From Chimonanthus salicifolius (Eukaryota; Streptophyta; Magnoliopsida; Laurales; Calycanthaceae), in contig CM023540.1 of assembly GCA_013350335.1 (NCBI GenBank), positions 4,092,001 through 4,156,000 on the forward strand: DNA of 64,000 bases, in the 5' to 3' direction. Every line of letters begins with the position of its first letter. The first letter of the stretch is position 1. The notes under the pieces are model-generated. The model did no database searches. It had not been told where the DNA came from and was given only the letters and a program-made list of their open reading frames with translations. A program made the position numbers and the translations under genes. Positions 36,076-46,207 of this stretch are shown one piece after another.

Positions 36076-39000
36076 TGTAATAGCCCGTATTTTCAATACA
36101 ATAATCATATTGGCTATTATCTATTTCACTTGTTAAAAATAAATAATTATAGATGGAATGGATGTTAGATGGATAAGAATTGGGGCAATGGCCCAAGTAT
36201 GGTCCAATGGATCATGGATAGGTAAATGTGGTCAATTGGGTTAAATGCCCAATTGGGACCCAATGGGTCAAGATGAATTGACGATTAGGGTAAATGGGTA
36301 AGGAATGGATTTAATCGGGTCATGGACCCAATTAAGATCAAAGGCATGCGGTCCACCTCATCAAGTGAGGTGGCAAGTGTATGAGCTAATATCAAAGTGG
36401 CATAGCCAAGTGGGACCCAACTCCACCTCATCAAGTGTGGTGGCGTGTGGACTAAGGCACATTTGGGGCAGGCCACCATGGTTGACTTGGTCAACCATGG
36501 GTGAGTTCATGGGTGAATTAAAGAGGATCAAGTGAAGTGAGTTGAGTTAAATTATTTAATTAAAATCACCTAAGTTAGATGAAAATAAATCCAAGTGCTT
36601 GAGTTAGGAGATTGAGTTTCACTTAAGTAAGGTGAGTTGAATGGGTGGTGAGTCACTTGGAAGTTGAAGAGATTAAGTGAGTCAAAAGGGAGGTGGAGGA
36701 TTTCCATCTCAATGGAAACCCTAGGCACAAAAACATTGGAGAGGGTGTGTGTGCCAAGTGTAAGGCATGTGTCCCCTTGGTTAGCCAAGGGACACATGGG
36801 GAAGACTCCACATTGATGAGGGTGGTTGGGAGGTGAGGTCTTATCCAAGAAACCCTAAGACAAGATGGAAAAGGCTCATCTCAACCCTCCCTTGGCCGAT
36901 CCTCCTTGAGACCAAAAGAAGTAGAGAGTGTTCCATCTCATTCACTCTCTCCCTCTCCCCAAAACCCTAGGGCCGACCTCTCCCCTAGAAACAAAAGAAC
37001 TTAAGAGTTTCCTCCCATTCTCTCCTCCTCTCCCTCTCTCAAACCTTCACCTAGGCAGAACCCTCTCTTAGGGTTTTCATCTCAAACCCTCTCCCTCTCA
37101 AACAACACTCTTTGGCCTAAGATCAAGGAGGAAGAAGAAAAGACTAAGGAAGGAGAAGAACGGAGGAGCAAGACGAAACGAAAGAAAAAGGAGGAGTCGT
37201 GGAATCGGTAAGTAACGCTTGACAAGATTTATTAATTAGAAAGAGGTGAAGGGAACCATGGTTTCGGCTATGGAATGGCCGAAACCATGGGGTTCCATAT
37301 AGATTGAAAAGGGTTGGCCAAATGATTATAGGCCATGGATTTAAAATCCATTCAAGAAACATCAATGTGATGGTTAAGTCTTTGGAGTGCCAAAACCCTA
37401 ATCTTGCTAATGGGTAAGATAGATTACATGAGTAAAGATTATTAAGGACTGTGTATGCATGATGACTACATGCATGGTGAAACATGAGAAATGATCAAAG
37501 AACATGGTTTGGCCCTTGCATGGCCGAACCCTAATCTTGATATGCATAAGGACCATATGCATGTTCAATATAAGGAATGGAGAATGATCAAAGATCATGG
37601 TTTGGCCCTTGCATGGCCAAACCCTAGATTTCATGTATAAGGACCATTAAGGACAAAAGGGATTGGATGAGGTTCGGCCATGATGTATGGCCGAACCCCA
37701 TCAAAGGATCTAATCATGGGTATGTAATCATTAAGAGGAAATGATGAACCACAGGGTTCGGCCATACAATGATGGATTTTTGGTTTTAAAATGATGGACC
37801 TAAGTGTATGATTAAACCCCATAGAGGGATTTATTACGGATATATGTTTATGTTAATGAATCATTTATGGACCTAAGTTATGTGTAAATAAGTTAAGTGA
37901 TTAACTATAAAAATGAATGGTGGCTAAGATGGGAAATGATAAAAATAAGGAACCATGGGTTCGGCCATGTTGTATGGCCGAACCCCATGAAGGACTTTTC
38001 ATGGACCTAAGTGTATGATTAAACCCCATGGAGAATATCTTATGGACTTAGGTTGTTTTTATCAAGTTAAATGATTAACTTATGTGATTGGATTAATAAA
38101 TCAAAAGATGGAATGATGTTGGACCCACATTGATTAAAATGATCAAGGACTAAAAAGAAGGGCCCAAAACTAAGAGAGTGAGGTTTGGCCATGTTGTATG
38201 GTTGAACCCCACTAATGACTTTTTGTTGAGGACTTAAACATGTTTCAGCCCTAAGGTTTGGCCGAAACCCCTTCCTTGGGGGTCTTAATCTGGCTAAGGA
38301 CGATAATCGTAGGTGGAAAATGAATATAGAATGATGGAAATCAAATGGGACATCAATTTAATTTATTTATGTGTAATAAGGTAACGGGATTTCACAAACG
38401 GGCGTACGATCGGCTTAACAGGATCGATGAGCAGTTTTTGTCCAAAAACCGTAAGGACACGATATTTGGTCGTTGGTAGGATTCCTACCTTATTGAAAAC
38501 CATGGAATATGTATATGTGATGTTTTTACTTCTATGTGCAATGAAATATTTTGGTATCAAATGATATGTTTTAATGATGGGATTTTCATGCTATATGTGT
38601 AATATGGATAGCATGTTTGCACTCATGTCTCATGCATGGCATGGGAGGGATCAATTAAGGGGAGTCCACGCTCCATTCGAATAGCCGACAAACAAACGTG
38701 GGGAGGAATCCGCACTGATTCCGGGTTATGATATTTGTAATGAAAAGAGGAGTCCACACTTCGTTCGACGAAACCGATAAGGCATACGTGGGGAGTCATG
38801 ACAATACCTTGATCTGGATTATCCATCAAGAGGACTACTATGTGATTGCAATATGGATGATGGGTGGGATTCATGGCATATGACACCCATGGCATGGTAT
38901 TGACTTGCATGGCTTTGATATTATATATATCTATGTGATTTTGTTTATATTAATCCATGTGTTGACCCTACTCGGAGTACCTACTGGGCACGTTGTCTAG

Positions 39001-39493
39001 CGCCCTACTTCTACCTTAGATGATGACACAGGAAATGGATGGAGCGAATGACGCGATCGGAGCCAAGCTTAGGAGCTTGGATAATCTAGTTTCATTTCAT
39101 TTAAGTTTTTATTATGGACAATGTAATTTGAGTAGTTAGTATTTGGGACTGTAATAACTTAGACTATTTGCTATGGTTTGGATTTTAATTTTGGACATTT
39201 TAACTTAAGTTGATTATTACTAAGTGATGGACTTCGTTGCTATTTAAAATTGGATAGGATAGAACTCTATTATAATTTCTGCACTATGTTTAATTCCGCA
39301 AGCTTAACCTTCTCGTGTGTGAACCGTTTTAGTGGACTTAGTACACGCACACGTATGGTTGGCCAGTTAAGGGCCGGGCTTTGGAAGCTCGGACTTAGCT
39401 TGCATCGTGACGTCCCGCTCTCCCTCACTCTTTTATTTTCAAAAAAAAAAAATAAACTGATTTTCTACGAATGAAAAAGGCCGGAGCGTTACA
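36076..39493 (+). mobile_element. Solo LTR G (gypsy, 3418 bp) in pol of E
   Basis: Begins TGTAATAGCCC and ends GAGCGTTACA, with perfect TSDs CTGAC at 36071-36075 and 39494-39498. It is the same family as D and F but shorter: it has no 121-bp array and only about two minisatellite units (38650-38840). It carries CCATGGTTGAC/GTCAACCATGG (36476-36500) and GGTAGGATTCCTACC (38475-38489). Confidence 0.93.
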
Positions 39494-39904
39494 CTGACAA
39501 GCCTTTCAACGTAAGACACGTTGCTTTGCACTTCTATGTCTTGTACGTTCAGCACATGTGAGGGGCCAGGATTGTATTTCCTCAACATAGAAACATGGAA
39601 CACATTGTGTAGTGACGACAACTGTGATGGGAGTATCAGACGATAATCCACTTCCCCCACCCTTTCATGGATTGGAAAGGGTCCCACAAATCTGGGTGAC
39701 AACTTCACTTTCTTCCTAAATCTCATGTGTCCCTTTCGTGGTGAGACCTTTAAGAACACTAAGTCTCCCACTTCAAACTCAAGGAATCTTCTTCTCTTGT
39801 CAGCGTAGCTCCTCTGACGACTCTGTGCAGTGAGTAGATGTTGTCGTATCACCTTACTCTGTTCCGTTGTCTCTGTAACTAGCTCAGGTCCAATAAGTGC
39901 AGCC
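39494..39904 (-). pseudogene. Element E: integrase C-terminal region (fragment)
   Basis: On the minus strand 39904 to 39494 is an uninterrupted frame covering the integrase C-terminal domain: [20 protein letters not shown], the [11 protein letters not shown] motif and the HNVFHVSMLRKYNP motif that leads into the chromodomain. It is cut on the left by solo LTR G and on the right by element H. Codons reported beyond 39494 and 39904 belong to those LTRs. The gene continues at 36070 and, upstream, at 53364. Confidence 0.88.
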
Positions 39905-42900
39905 TGTAACACCCCAATTTCTCAATGAAGTGGAAAATTACCAAAATGCCCCTGAGTTGTTAAATTAATTATTTTGTAATGTTAAGTAAGGAAATAGTGG
40001 GGCCCATTGCTCAAAATAAAATCATATGAGCACATTATGAATGTTAAGTTTGATTGGTTGGGTAATTTTCATCATTTGGGTCAAAAATGGCTAAATGGGT
40101 CAAAGGGCCCAAATGGGACCCATCGGGTCAAAATGGATGATTTGACCGTTTTGTGAATTTAAATTAAATGGGGTTAAGCCTATTTGATTGGCAATCAAGT
40201 GGAAAAGAAATGGGTAGGCTTGATCCATATGCAAAAACCGATTACAAATGACCAAAATACCATAATTGGGTCATGGAGTCAAAAAAAAGGGTTAAGGAGC
40301 TAAAGATGGACCCAACGGGTCGGGTTGACTAGTTTGACCACGGATGACTGTGTGGGCCCTCATTGGAACTCAAGTGTGAGATAATTCAGCTTGAGTTGGA
40401 CTGATTTGGAGTGAGTCTAAGTTAAGAAAATAGTTGACTCAAATATGGAGCATTAAATGTGAAGAGTTGGGTTGGAATAAAAATATCTTGAGTTGGGTGA
40501 GTCAAAAATGGAAATCCAAGGGACTGTAAATTAGTGAGTTTAATGGTAATTTGAAGAGGTTGGCTGGTCTCAAACCAACCAAAACAAGTCCCACACGTTG
40601 GGGACTTGTTTTGGTGAGTTCAATGGTGTATGATTAATGGAAAAACATGGGTTTTGAGATGAGTTGCTTGGGGATCTGAATGGCTGCATGGGTAGCTGCC
40701 AAGGGGTGCCTTGGGGGGCACCCAATGCCCATCGTTTTGCGCATGGATTGATGAGGAAGTGGAGGGGTTATGGTGGCTGAAATACAAAACCAATGAACAC
40801 CATCACTTGGCCGATTTATCATTGCAAAGCCTAAGATTTTCCTCATCTCTCCCTCCCTCTCTCCTCTCTCCAATTCGTTGTTCTTCCTAGCTGGAACATC
40901 AGAGGATTTTACACTAGTAGATCAAGCACAAAACAGCAAAAGAAAAGAAGAAATAAAAGGGAGAAAACAAGGATCAAAGACAAGGAGGAAGTTTGGAAAA
41001 TTTGGTAAGTATCCTTATGATATTTTGGTTTAAAAACATAAAACAAGTAGGGTATGTATTGGGCCATGGTCATGGCCGAATACACCAATGTTTAACCTTG
41101 ATTATGGAGGATTTAAAATGGTGAAAATAACCATTGGTTTCGGCCACCATGGAGGGCCGAACCCCATGTAAAAGATTGCATGGTTTTCATGTTTTGGAAA
41201 CATGAAAAGCATGGGTTTTATGGATTGATTTTTGGGTCATTTTGTGGCCGAAATAAGTAAGGTTTTAAAGTGTGACGATAAAGATTGAAAGCATGGATTT
41301 GAATGTCATAATTTGGCCATGCTATGGCCAAATTTGACAAGGGTCTAAGCCATGTAAGAGATGGCTTGGTTTTCATGTTTTGAAACATGAAAACCATGGG
41401 TTTTGTGGACTGTTTCTGGGTTCTTGATTTAAGATTTAAATATATATTTTAGAATGGTTAAAAATATGGATCTGAATGACATAGGGACTGAAGTTTATAT
41501 GGTCTAAAATCAGTGGATTAAAAGATGGAAAAGGACCATTGGGTTCGGCCACTTAGCATGGCCGAACTCCATGGAAACAAGTGGATGATGGTGATGGTTT
41601 TTGGAAATTAAAACCATATAAAATGATGAATTGTTATGGGTGTTTAAATCATGAAATTGGATGTCATGTTTGGGCCATGGAATGGCCAAATACTTCAAGA
41701 AAATAAAACCTTGGATTAAGTTGATTAAAATGGTGTAAGTGTATCATTGGGTTCGGCCACATGGGATGGCCGAACCCCATGATCTTGTTTGAGTAATTGG
41801 TTGGTTTTTGAAAGGTAAAACCCGATAATGTATGCCGTTTATTACATGATGATTGGAGGTTTAAAAATAGTAATAATAACCATTGGGTTCGGCCAACATG
41901 GAGGGCCGAACCCCATGTAAAAGAGGGTTGGTTTTCATGCCGGGAAACATGGAAACCATGGACCTTTGTGGACTGTTTTTGGTATGGTTTTTAGAGAGAG
42001 AAAACCATACCAATGGTGGAGATGTTTATGTGATAAGGGTACTGATTTTGGGTTGGCCATAGGATGGCTAAACTATGTGTTTAACATGGCTAAGGGGTAG
42101 AGCCAATTGGTATTTAAATAATGGGGCTGTTTTTGGGATAAATGGACTAAAGTTTATGGGTTTCTTATGAGATTTAAATGTGATAAGCTTACTGATTTGG
42201 CTCAGCCTATGGATGGCTGAACCATGTAATAACCTTGGAACAAGGGTATAGCCTAAGTTAAATACCTAGGTTAAAGTTATTGGAACCAATGGCATGTTTG
42301 TAAATAAGGGTCACAATCATGAGATGAAAGATGGACCTAAGTGAAATAAGTGTGGTTCGGCCAAGGTGTATGGCCGAACCCCACCTATAAACATTTGTTT
42401 CGGGTAATATTTCTATGGTCATAAATTATTATAAAAGATGAGCCAATGAAAAAAATTGTAAATATGGGCAATAATGGAAGGACTTGAAAGAAGGACCAAA
42501 TCAAGATGTTTTGGGTCTTATATGTGAATGGATATTTAAGTGACAATATGATTTACTGATTATTGTATCACAAGGTGACAAGAGTTGAACGACGAACGAG
42601 TCGTGACCGGATAAAGCCTAAGAAAGAACGGACGCTGAAGTGATTATTTAGTAGGTTTCTTACCTACTTGTAACCACGGTTTTTACCCAGTTTTTCTTAT
42701 GATACTCTTGTTTTAATATATGTGTTTCAAATGATATATTATGCATTAACAAATGGCATACAGGCATTGGTATCTCATGCATAGACATGGGATTATGAAT
42801 GAGGTTCTACAGTGTTTCAATTTATAGGTTACGTCCTGCCTCGGTGGTGCAAGGCACGCCAAGAGGAGTAACATGATGATCATAGTCACATTGGTCTCCT

Positions 42901-43649
42901 TAGGCGATGAGAGTCCCGTCAGGAGGACTAATACGTGATATGAACCAGTCAATGATGAAGAGATGAAAGTTGTATTGTAATTTACCTTGACGGTGCAAGG
43001 CACGTCAAGTGATGGCTATGAAGGTACATGATGGGGGATGTTCATTGCATGTGCATACTTCATAGCATGGTTTTACTTGTTTTGATGATCATGTATTATG
43101 ATATGTATATGCATGTTTTATATGCTAACATGTGGTAGCCCTGATTCGGGAACCTACTGGGCGCGTTGATCTAACACCCTAATTCTATCCTCAGAGGAGA
43201 TTGCAGGTACAAGTAAAGGGAAAGAGAAGGTCGATGACCGGGAGGGGAGCCAAGCCTAAGCGCTTGAATGATGGATTGGATTAATTTATAATTGTTGTTT
43301 ATTTGATACTTTGTTATGGACATGTAATAAAGTAGTTACTTGTTATGGTTTGCTTAGGACATTGACAACGTATGGTTGATTATGTAATTATTATTTGAGA
43401 CTAGTACTGGCTATCTTTTCATATTATTCTGCAGTTGACTTATACTATTCCGCAAGTTGATGTTAGTTCCATGTGTGTTTCATAATCAGGGTCTATTCCA
43501 TGTACACATGGGTGGCCAGTTAAGGTTCAGACTTGGGTAGTCTGAACTTAGCTCGTGTCGTGACGCCGCCCGCTCTATTCCGATGTTTTATTATTACTTA
43601 AAAAAAAAAAATTAGACTCTGAAATTCACGGAAAGGGCGGGGCGTTATA
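39905..43649 (+). repeat. Element H, 5' LTR (3745 bp)
   Basis: TGTAACACCCC to GGCGTTATA (the usual ACA end is mutated to ATA). It contains a 15-bp-arm hairpin (40578-40615), about six GGTTCGGCCA/TGGCCGAACC hairpins (41139, 41544, 41752, 41884, 42355), GTAGGT/ACCTAC (42651-42667), CTTGACG/CGTCAAG (about 42984-43010) and the GGGCGCG block (about 43159). Confidence 0.95.
40578..40615 (+). promoter_or_regulatory. Long hairpin in H 5' LTR (15-bp arms)
   Basis: Arms ACCAAAACAAGTCCC (40578-40592) and GGGACTTGTTTTGGT (40601-40615) are perfectly complementary around an 8-nt loop. An identical structure is at 50306-50343 in the 3' LTR, and a diverged one is at about 5895-5937 in J. Confidence 0.8.
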
Positions 43650-43651
43650 GT

Positions 43652-43662
43652 TGGTATCAGAG
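43652..43662 (+). promoter_or_regulatory. Element H: primer binding site (tRNA-iMet)
   Basis: TGGTATCAGAG lies 2 nt after the LTR end. The next base is A where iMet would give C. Confidence 0.9.
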
Positions 43663-44094
43663 AGAAACGGGAAGTTGAATAATCGAAGTAAGATTAAGAC
43701 GGTTTCATGTCTCACTGACGGATAAGAATCCCAACTGACCGACTCTTCGGAGTCCGCTGACTGGGGGCCGGATTAATTTACTTCGAGTGACTCGGACTGA
43801 ACAATCAATCTGAGAACTACAATGAAAGATAGCAAAGTAAAGTACAGTCATCATAATCGGATATATCAAACATAGCAAAGTAGGATGTACTCCCCTGAAA
43901 CTCCCACACTGAAAAACAAACAGCAGGAATGTAGAGATTTCCCCAGAAACAAAAGAAAACAAAGAGTGTTGATTTGGTAATCTTCCCAAACAAAGTACAT
44001 GATGTTATGCATGATCAAATTCCCTGAAAACCAAGAGTGGTTAATTTAGAATTATTGTTGAATATTTTTGTGTTTGAAATGATGTGGCACAGAT
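43663..44094 (+). promoter_or_regulatory. Element H: 5' leader with C(UUCG)G hairpin
   Basis: About 430 nt without a credible gene. The hairpin GACTC-TTCG-GAGTC is at 43741-43754, 89 nt from the primer binding site, inside a block nearly identical to the leaders of I and J. The 94-codon minus-strand frame across this block is an antisense shadow, also present antisense in J. Confidence 0.75.
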
Positions 44095-44631
44095 ATGTCA
44101 AGCAACGAAGAATACACTGAATTATGGGATAAAGGGACACCAAGTTGTCCGGTAGATTTGGTATCAACTTCCGACAGTATTAGTATGGAAGTTAATGTGG
44201 ATCTTCAGGAGGGACCTCCTGAAGAAGCTGATGTGGACTTAGCACCTCTTCCAGAGGATCTGATGGATGACATTCCTGAGATGGTGGAACCTCCTGAGGA
44301 AGAGGAGGATGATCTAGCACATTTACTGGAGGATCCTATGGCTGGTGTACCTATTATATTGGAATCTCTTGGAGAGATAGATCCCTATGACACATGTGAA
44401 CTGTGCAATCAAGATGGGCACCACTGCCGATATTGTCCTCACCCACTGGGTGTTGTCTGCCCGTCCTATGGACTACATAGGCATGGTGAGGCAAGGACTA
44501 ATTGTCCATACATCGGTGGACCTGTATTAGTACCCTGCACGACTTGTGAGGTATTGGGGCACACAGCGATGACGTGTCCTGATAACCATTTCAAGTTCGC
44601 TTTTGATGCGGAGTCTTCTACGGAAGACTAG
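44095..44631 (+). CDS. Element H: additional ORF upstream of gag, acidic with zinc knuckles
   Basis: An intact 178-residue ORF starting MSSNEEYTELWDKG; the start is shared with J. Residues 25-90 are very acidic with repeats of the type LAPLPEDLMDD and PPEEEEDDL. The C-terminal half has CELCNQDGHHCRYC (CX2CX4HX4C, a zinc knuckle) and a second perfect one, CTTCEVLGHTAMTC. Between them a degenerate third, CPSYGLHRHGEARTNC, has its second cysteine changed to tyrosine; the J copy still has Cys. The ORF ends in ESSTED. Zinc knuckles bind single-stranded nucleic acid in retroelement nucleocapsids. Here they sit in a separate protein before gag, which chromoviruses normally lack. Gag starts 221 nt downstream, in the same reading frame. 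Element I has no counterpart. Function unknown. Confidence 0.8.
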   Translation: MSSNEEYTELWDKGTPSCPVDLVSTSDSISMEVNVDLQEGPPEEADVDLAPLPEDLMDDIPEMVEPPEEEEDDLAHLLEDPMAGVPIILESLGEIDPYDTCELCNQDGHHCRYCPHPLGVVCPSYGLHRHGEARTNCPYIGGPVLVPCTTCEVLGHTAMTCPDNHFKFAFDAESSTED

Positions 44632-44852
44632 GGTAGGAAGTAATATGGAGGGTATTAAAAAGAGGGTTATTTTGTAAAGGATGCATATTTTGTTATACAT
44701 AGGGTTTTGTTTCACCCTACCCACCTTTGTACAAAGATGCAGTTTGAACATATATAAAATATGTGATTTTATGATTTTATGAGGATTTATGGCATTTGAT
44801 TCGTGTTGATAATGGAAACTAAGTCTATGATGTTTCCATGAATTAGGAATAA

Positions 44853-46207
44853 ATGGCGCCACAGAAAAAGGTGGTAAAGGATCCGAAAGGAAAAGGAAAA
44901 GTTTTACAAATCGGATTGGGTGAGGGGGCATCGAAGAGAAGGACCCGTCAGGACGATAAGAAGAAAGATGAGGTGCTTGTAATTACACCACAAGGGAAGG
45001 TGGTACCCCAACGCAAAAAGGTGGTACATGAGAAGGTGCCATCAGTACAAGACGAGGAGCGGTCCGTTCATGACGAAGAGAGATCAGTTCATGAACGATC
45101 GCGTGATGAGGAAGAGTCACAACATTCCCGGCGAGAAGAGGGGGATAGTGACCCTACGTATCAACGGGACGAGGAGGAATATGACTCGTCATATCGACAA
45201 GAGGAGGAGGAGAACAGCAATCTGACTGTACCCTATGTACCTCCTGAACTGCAAAGCTTGGTGCAAGCTGTAGTAACATCTGTCCTCCAACAACACATGA
45301 GCGGAGGAGGAAGCACGAGTGAAAATAATGACCGTAACATGGTCAGAGATTTTCAACAGCAGCGCCCACCTTACTTCAAGGGCAGAGAAGGGCCAGTCGG
45401 AGCTGAAAACTGGTTGGAGAAGATTTCGCACATATTGACTCTTTTGAACATCAAGAGTCATGCTCATAAAATACTATTGGCCACGTCACAGCTGGTAGAT
45501 GAAGCTGCCAAATGGTGGAAGGTAGTTAAGAAACAGCAGGCACTTATGCCGAGAAGAGAAAGAGTTGCTATGACCTGGGAGCAATTCTCAGTGACATTTC
45601 TAGAGCGCTACTTTCCGGAGGAAGAAAGAGAACGTCAAATTCAGGCCTTTATGACGTTGGTACAAGGTTCAATGATGGTGGCTGAGTATCACCAAGAATT
45701 CCTCAGCCTGTCAATCTATGCATACTATATTGTGGACACGGAATACCGAAAGGCTCGCAAGTTCGAGCGTGGGTTAGGGCCAAACATAAGGGCCAGGGTA
45801 ACCGTGTTCAAAGTAGCCACGCTGGCAAAAGTGGTCATTAGGGCAAGCATTGTGGAGCAAGAGATGGCGGAATTTGCAAAAGTGGACAACCGCCGAGCTC
45901 CGAGTGGGAGGGGTACGTACCAACCCAACAAGAGGTTCAGACCGAACTTCAGCAGACCTTCGCCGTCTGTTGGATCAAGTGGGGGCTTTCGCCCCAACAG
46001 CCCACTCAATCTGTAGCAGTCACACAAGCTTCTCGAGGAATGAACACCTGCTTTCATTGTGATCAACCAGGTCACTACAAAAAGGACTGCCCAAAGTTTA
46101 ACAGGTTGTCATACTCCAGAGGATCATCTCGTCCGCCAGCTAGACCGGCAAACTCCAGAGGAGGCTGAATGCAAGGCCGGGGAGGTCGAAGGTCTAACCC
46201 TGCTTGA
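44853..46207 (+). pseudogene. gag: Element H: gag (capsid/nucleocapsid), frameshifted
   Basis: The open part is 44853-46016 (387 residues). Residues 1-60 are Lys-rich and 60-125 charged (SVHDEERSVHERSRDEEE). About 165-330 is the retrotransposon gag domain, with DFQQQRPPYFKG, EAAKWWKVV, FLERYFPEEERE and the KFERGLGPNIRARV segment. A one-base loss near 45990 shifts the frame. In the new frame follow the zinc knuckle CFHCDQPGHYKKDC (46049-46090) and two TGA stops (46166-46168, 46205-46207), both of the kind produced by C-to-T change of CGA. The protein would have formed the particle and bound the RNA. The counterpart in I starts at 59665. Confidence 0.85.

Noticed and set aside
43652..43662. A tRNA gene next to the LTR
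   Set aside because: Only the 3'-end complement of initiator tRNA-Met is present, as a primer binding site; there is no cloverleaf.
43705..43989. 94-codon minus-strand ORF in the H leader, also seen at 2723-3007
   Set aside because: It is antisense to the leader. Its conservation is explained by conservation of the leader itself.
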